From Rikenellaceae bacterium (GTDB lineage Bacteria > Bacteroidota > Bacteroidia > Bacteroidales > UBA932): 9,392 nucleotides of DNA. Below, piece after piece: positions 6,077-9,392 of the stretch. The stretch is from positions 1 to 9,392 of the forward strand of contig CAAGFN010000031.1 of the NCBI GenBank assembly GCA_900769145.1, written 5' to 3'. The notes under the pieces were generated by a model. It was not told where the DNA came from, made no database searches, and saw nothing but the letters and a program-made list of their open reading frames with translations. The position numbers and the translations under genes are program-made. How positions within the stretch are numbered: the stretch's first letter is position 1; every line of letters begins with the position of its first letter.

Positions 6077-7912
6077 ATGAAAGCTTTCTGGCGCGTACTC
6101 AAGAAATACGTCTCACCCTACAGGCATTATCTGGCCGGCTCAGTCGTGCTGAACATATTGTCTGCAATACTGAACATTTTCTCATTCTCGCTCATCATCC
6201 CGATGCTCCAGATACTGTTCAAGATGAACACGGCGGAATACAGTTTCATTCCCTGGGACTCGGCCGAATTCGGATTCAAGGAGATTCTCATAAACAACGC
6301 CTACTACGGGGTCACCGTCCTCATAGCATCCAAAGGAGCCGGGGTCACTCTTCTGATTCTCTGTCTCGCCCTCGGCATAATGACATTCTTCAAGACGGCC
6401 TGCTATTTCGGTTCTTCGGCGGTGATGGTACCGATCCGGACCGGCGTCGTCAGGGATATGAGGAGAGAGATGTACCGCAAGATTCTCAGCCTGCCTCTCG
6501 GATTCTTCTCACAGGAGCGCAAGGGTGACATCATAGCCAGGATAAGCGGTGACATCAACGAGGTCGAGAACTCAATAATGAGCACTCTGGATATGCTCAT
6601 CAAGGACCCGATTCTCATTCTCTTCTATTTCAGCACCCTCATCTTCACAAGCTGGGAGCTCACCCTCTTCACCATTCTGGTGGTGCCTGTGATAGCCTGG
6701 GCCATGGGTGCCATCGGAAGGCAGCTTAAGAAACGATCCCTGGAAGCCCAGAATCTCTGGAGCGAAACCATGTCACAGGTCGAGGAGACCCTTGGCGGAC
6801 TCCGCGTCATCAAGGCCTTCATTGCCGAGAAGAAGATGAACAGGCGTTTCGACAACATCACCGATGCGGTAAGGAGAAAGACCGCCAGGGTATCGACCCG
6901 CCAGGCATTGGCCCATCCTATGAGCGAATTCCTGGGAACGATTATGATAATGATAGTGCTCTGGTTCGGAGGAACATTGATACTCAGCGACAAAGCCACA
7001 TTCGACGCTCCTACTTTCCTGTTCTATATGGTGATGCTCTACAGCGTCATCAATCCGTTCAAGGAATTCTCCAAGGCAAGTTACAGCATCCCGAAGGGAA
7101 TGGCCTCCATGGAAAGGGTGGAGAAGATTCTCAATGCGGAGAGCAGCATCAAGGAATGCGACTCCCCTGTGGAACTCCCGGATTTCAATGACAAGATAGA
7201 ATTCGACCACGTCACCTTCACTTACGACGGCGGAAGGAAGGTTCTGGACGACGTCTCCCTGACCGTGGAGAAAGGCAAGACTGTTGCCATCGTGGGAGAA
7301 TCAGGGGCCGGCAAGACAACTCTTGTGGACCTTATACCGAGATTCTACGACGTGACAGAAGGTGCAGTGAAGATTGACGGGCAGGATATCCGGAACCTCA
7401 GCATGAACAGTCTCAGGAGCCTGATGGGCAATGTGAACCAGGAGCCTATCCTCTTCAATGACACCATATTCAACAATATAGCCTTCGGTGTGGAGAATGC
7501 CACGATGGAGGAGGTTGTGGCTGCGGCCAGAATCGCCAATGCCCACGACTTCATCATGGAGAAGGAAGAGGGCTACCAGACCAATATCGGAGACCGGGGA
7601 ATGAAATTGTCAGGAGGCCAGAGGCAGAGGCTGAGCATCGCCAGGGCCATTCTCAAGAACCCTCCTGTACTGATTCTGGACGAGGCTACGGCATCACTGG
7701 ACACTGAGTCCGAGCGGCTCGTCCAGGAAGCCCTCGACAGGCTGATGAAATCCAGGACAACTATAGCCATCGCCCACAGGCTTTCCACCATCAAGAACTC
7801 CGATGAGATAATCGTGATGCACGAAGGCCGGATTGTGGAGCGCGGCAAGCACGAGGAGCTTCTCGCCCTGAACGGTTATTACAGGAAACTCACAGATATG
7901 CAAAGTCTTTGA
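6077..7912 (+). CDS. ABC exporter, fused permease and ATPase, MsbA-like
   Basis: This 611-residue half-transporter probably works as a homodimer in the inner membrane. The N-terminal ~340 residues form the transmembrane domain, with hydrophobic segments near residues 20-45, 85-110, 175-210 and 285-325 and a coupling-helix region (MRREMYRKILSLP, GDIIARISGDINEVE). An unusually long loop at about 48-85 separates the first two segments and accounts for its length compared with MsbA (about 580). The ATPase domain has Walker A GESGAGKTT (407-415), Q-loop Gln455, signature LSGGQ (511-515), Walker B VLILDE with Glu536, and H-loop His567, so it should hydrolyse ATP. Lipid, lipid A or polymer export is the usual role of this group; the cargo cannot be read from sequence. 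It heads a tight set, with the CBM9-like gene 4 bp downstream. Confidence 0.93.
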   Translation: MKAFWRVLKKYVSPYRHYLAGSVVLNILSAILNIFSFSLIIPMLQILFKMNTAEYSFIPWDSAEFGFKEILINNAYYGVTVLIASKGAGVTLLILCLALGIMTFFKTACYFGSSAVMVPIRTGVVRDMRREMYRKILSLPLGFFSQERKGDIIARISGDINEVENSIMSTLDMLIKDPILILFYFSTLIFTSWELTLFTILVVPVIAWAMGAIGRQLKKRSLEAQNLWSETMSQVEETLGGLRVIKAFIAEKKMNRRFDNITDAVRRKTARVSTRQALAHPMSEFLGTIMIMIVLWFGGTLILSDKATFDAPTFLFYMVMLYSVINPFKEFSKASYSIPKGMASMERVEKILNAESSIKECDSPVELPDFNDKIEFDHVTFTYDGGRKVLDDVSLTVEKGKTVAIVGESGAGKTTLVDLIPRFYDVTEGAVKIDGQDIRNLSMNSLRSLMGNVNQEPILFNDTIFNNIAFGVENATMEEVVAAARIANAHDFIMEKEEGYQTNIGDRGMKLSGGQRQRLSIARAILKNPPVLILDEATASLDTESERLVQEALDRLMKSRTTIAIAHRLSTIKNSDEIIVMHEGRIVERGKHEELLALNGYYRKLTDMQSL

Positions 7913-7916
7913 TACT

Positions 7917-8576
7917 ATGGAGAATACAACTGGAACATTGAGAATTCCCCACGTGGAAGGTCTCAGCAATTGCAAGGATATCAATGAATTCCGTGCGGCT
8001 CTTGCCTCCGGGGCAAAGGGTGCGCTCGACTGCGTCAACTGGCCGGACTGGCCGGAAAAGCCTCTGTGCCTGTTTTCACTTGGATGGTGCAGGGACGGAA
8101 TCGGCATTCTCTTCGACGTGGAGGGAAGGGATCTGCGCGCACAGGCCACCGAGGACAACGGAAGCGTCTGGGAGGACAGTTGTTGTGAGATTTTCATTGC
8201 GGACCCGGAAGACGGGACATATTACAACTTTGAACTGAACTGCATCGGTACTCTCCTCGCCGCCAAGCGCAAATCCAGGAGCGATTACCGGCATTTCTCC
8301 CCGGAAACCCTCAAGAGTGTATTGAGATTCAGCACATTGCCGAGAGAGAAGGTGGAGATTGCTGACGATGTCAGGAAATGGAGCAACGGAATGTTCATCC
8401 CGTTCAGCCTTATCGGCATAGACGGGAGCAACCCTCCTGAGTCATTGAGACTCAACATTTTCAAATGCGGAGACAAGACTGCGCATCCTCATTTCCTCAG
8501 CTGGGCCCCTATCCGCACCGGGAAACCTGATTTTCACAGACCGGAATTCTTCGGCACGGCCATCATTGAACAATAA
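7917..8576 (+). CDS. CBM9-like (DOMON-type) domain protein
   Basis: This 219-residue protein resembles the CBM9-like group found in many Bacteroidales proteins, a beta-sandwich fold related to xylanase carbohydrate-binding domains. Supporting blocks are VWEDSCCEIFI (84-94), YYNFELNCIG (102-111), NIFKCGD (180-186) and the closing LSWAPIRTGKPDFHRPEFFG (194-213). There is no signal peptide or membrane segment, so it should be cytoplasmic, which is odd for a sugar-binding domain. The start codon lies 4 bp after the ABC exporter stop with no clear Shine-Dalgarno, suggesting coupled translation. The next gene begins 6 bp after its stop. Family placement is fairly secure; ligand and function are unknown, and carbohydrate binding is not shown. 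Confidence 0.8.
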   Translation: MENTTGTLRIPHVEGLSNCKDINEFRAALASGAKGALDCVNWPDWPEKPLCLFSLGWCRDGIGILFDVEGRDLRAQATEDNGSVWEDSCCEIFIADPEDGTYYNFELNCIGTLLAAKRKSRSDYRHFSPETLKSVLRFSTLPREKVEIADDVRKWSNGMFIPFSLIGIDGSNPPESLRLNIFKCGDKTAHPHFLSWAPIRTGKPDFHRPEFFGTAIIEQ

Positions 8577-8582
8577 GCGGTA

Positions 8583-9392
8583 ATGAAAATCAAAAGTCTG
8601 AAAATCATTTTCCTGCTGTGCCTGATGACATTGCCGGCATCGGGACAGACCAGCCTCATGAGCCATTACCGCTCACTGAATGATTCCATCAGCAGACTGG
8701 TGGAGGACAGGACCGGCGTCCGTGCCAAACTGTCAATCAGAAGAGTACGCAGCAGCAACGGAAGTCTCGACTTCACCTTCAGCGAGACGCTCGGGGACAT
8801 TCCCTGGACAAAGGAGGACCTCACCTGGTTCAAGGCGACATTGAAAGACCTGGCCCCTAAAGGCTACCAGAACTGCCGGGTAGGCTCCATCTACAGCCAC
8901 TTCATCCCGCTCCAGGAGCTGGAAAGCATTCCGGCGGGAAACACCGGAATACCACACCGGAACAGATGGGTTGTTCCTGACCCGAAGGCTAGGAATCCCA
9001 AGCCTCTGGTCAGGGAGGAAGGTGCCAGAAAGTTCAGCAAAGGACTGTCAGACAGATATATAGCCCTATGGCAGAGCCACGGAAGGTATTTCGAGGAGAA
9101 GACCGGAAGATGGGAATGGCAGAGAGCCCCGGTCTTCACAACCGTGGAGGATATGTACACCCAGAGTTACGTCCTCCCCTTCCTTATTCCAATGCTGGAG
9201 AATGCCGGAGCATACATTATAAATCCGCGCGAGAGGGATATCCAGAGGAATGAGGTGATCTGCGACAATGACCCGTCATTCGAGGGCCCCAGGCCACAGG
9301 GAATGAGGCTGGAAGGAGATTTCAATGAAAGCGGGAAATGGTCAGGAGCCGGCATTGGATTCGCCGACAGCAAGGCAGTCTATACAGGCGAT
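8583..9392 (+). CDS. Secreted golvesin/'xanthan lyase'-type protein, N-terminal part
   Basis: The frame is open from the ATG at 8583 to the window end, giving 270 residues without a stop; the C-terminus is missing. Residues 1-22 form a signal peptide (hydrophobic IIFLLCLMTLP, cleavage near ASG-Q). A conserved block at about 154-221 contains LSDRYIALWQSHGRYFE, WEWQRAP, FTTVEDMYTQSYVLPFLIPM and NPRERDIQ. I recognise this block from large Bacteroidales proteins usually annotated as xanthan lyase, which carry a golvesin/Xly-type binding domain further on. The SHG in WQSHGRY recalls the start of N-acetylmuramoyl-L-alanine amidase folds, so a wall-active hydrolase is an alternative to a lyase. It lies 6 bp after the CBM9-like gene and is probably co-transcribed with it. 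I am confident that it is a real gene, less so of its activity. Confidence 0.82.
   Translation, partial: MKIKSLKIIFLLCLMTLPASGQTSLMSHYRSLNDSISRLVEDRTGVRAKLSIRRVRSSNGSLDFTFSETLGDIPWTKEDLTWFKATLKDLAPKGYQNCRVGSIYSHFIPLQELESIPAGNTGIPHRNRWVVPDPKARNPKPLVREEGARKFSKGLSDRYIALWQSHGRYFEEKTGRWEWQRAPVFTTVEDMYTQSYVLPFLIPMLENAGAYIINPRERDIQRNEVICDNDPSFEGPRPQGMRLEGDFNESGKWSGAGIGFADSKAVYTGD

Noticed and set aside
7694..8197. Minus-strand open frame of 167 codons across the ABC/CBM9-like junction
   Set aside because: It is a shadow of two well-supported plus-strand genes and shows no homology or start signal.

Overview
The window looks like a chromosomal segment of a Bacteroidota (Bacteroidales-type) genome of medium GC content. 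Three signs support this. Several proteins belong to families typical of that phylum: a Bacteroidetes-style AAA ATPase C-terminus, a CBM9-like protein and a secreted protein of the type annotated as 'xanthan lyase'. Exact TAnnTTTG -7 promoter elements lie in intergenic DNA. Shine-Dalgarno sequences before start codons are weak or absent. I cannot name a genus. I saw no tRNA, rRNA, CRISPR array or insertion sequence.

Left edge (1-483): the minus strand carries the last ~105 codons of an AAA ATPase with a DUF234-type C-terminal domain. It is cut off upstream by an in-frame stop and has no N-terminal ATPase part, so it appears to be a remnant. Between it and the next gene lies an AT-rich stretch holding two related inverted repeats about 54 bp apart.

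Leftward operon (4948-484): a secreted TPR-repeat protein, a WalJ/YycJ-type metallo-beta-lactamase-fold hydrolase and a lipoprotein-type alkaline phosphatase are packed with a 4-bp overlap and an 11-bp gap, so they are probably co-transcribed.

Divergent control region (4949-5026): 78 bp separate the leftward operon from a rightward gene set. It holds one TAnnTTTG element in each orientation.

Rightward set (5027-9392): a secreted M28-fold protein that has lost part of its metal site, so a probable pseudo-peptidase; an MsbA-like ABC exporter; a cytoplasmic CBM9-like protein; and the first 270 residues of a secreted protein of the golvesin/'xanthan lyase' type that runs off the right edge. Gaps are 27, 4 and 6 bp, so at least the last three genes look like one operon. 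Both gene sets point to envelope work (periplasmic phosphatase, TPR scaffold, lipid or polymer export, secreted wall- or glycan-active protein), but a shared pathway is inference.

No entirely new system stands out. The best leads are the M28 protein with a broken metal site, the paired inverted repeats beside the ATPase remnant, and the Asp-to-Glu change beside the alkaline phosphatase nucleophile.
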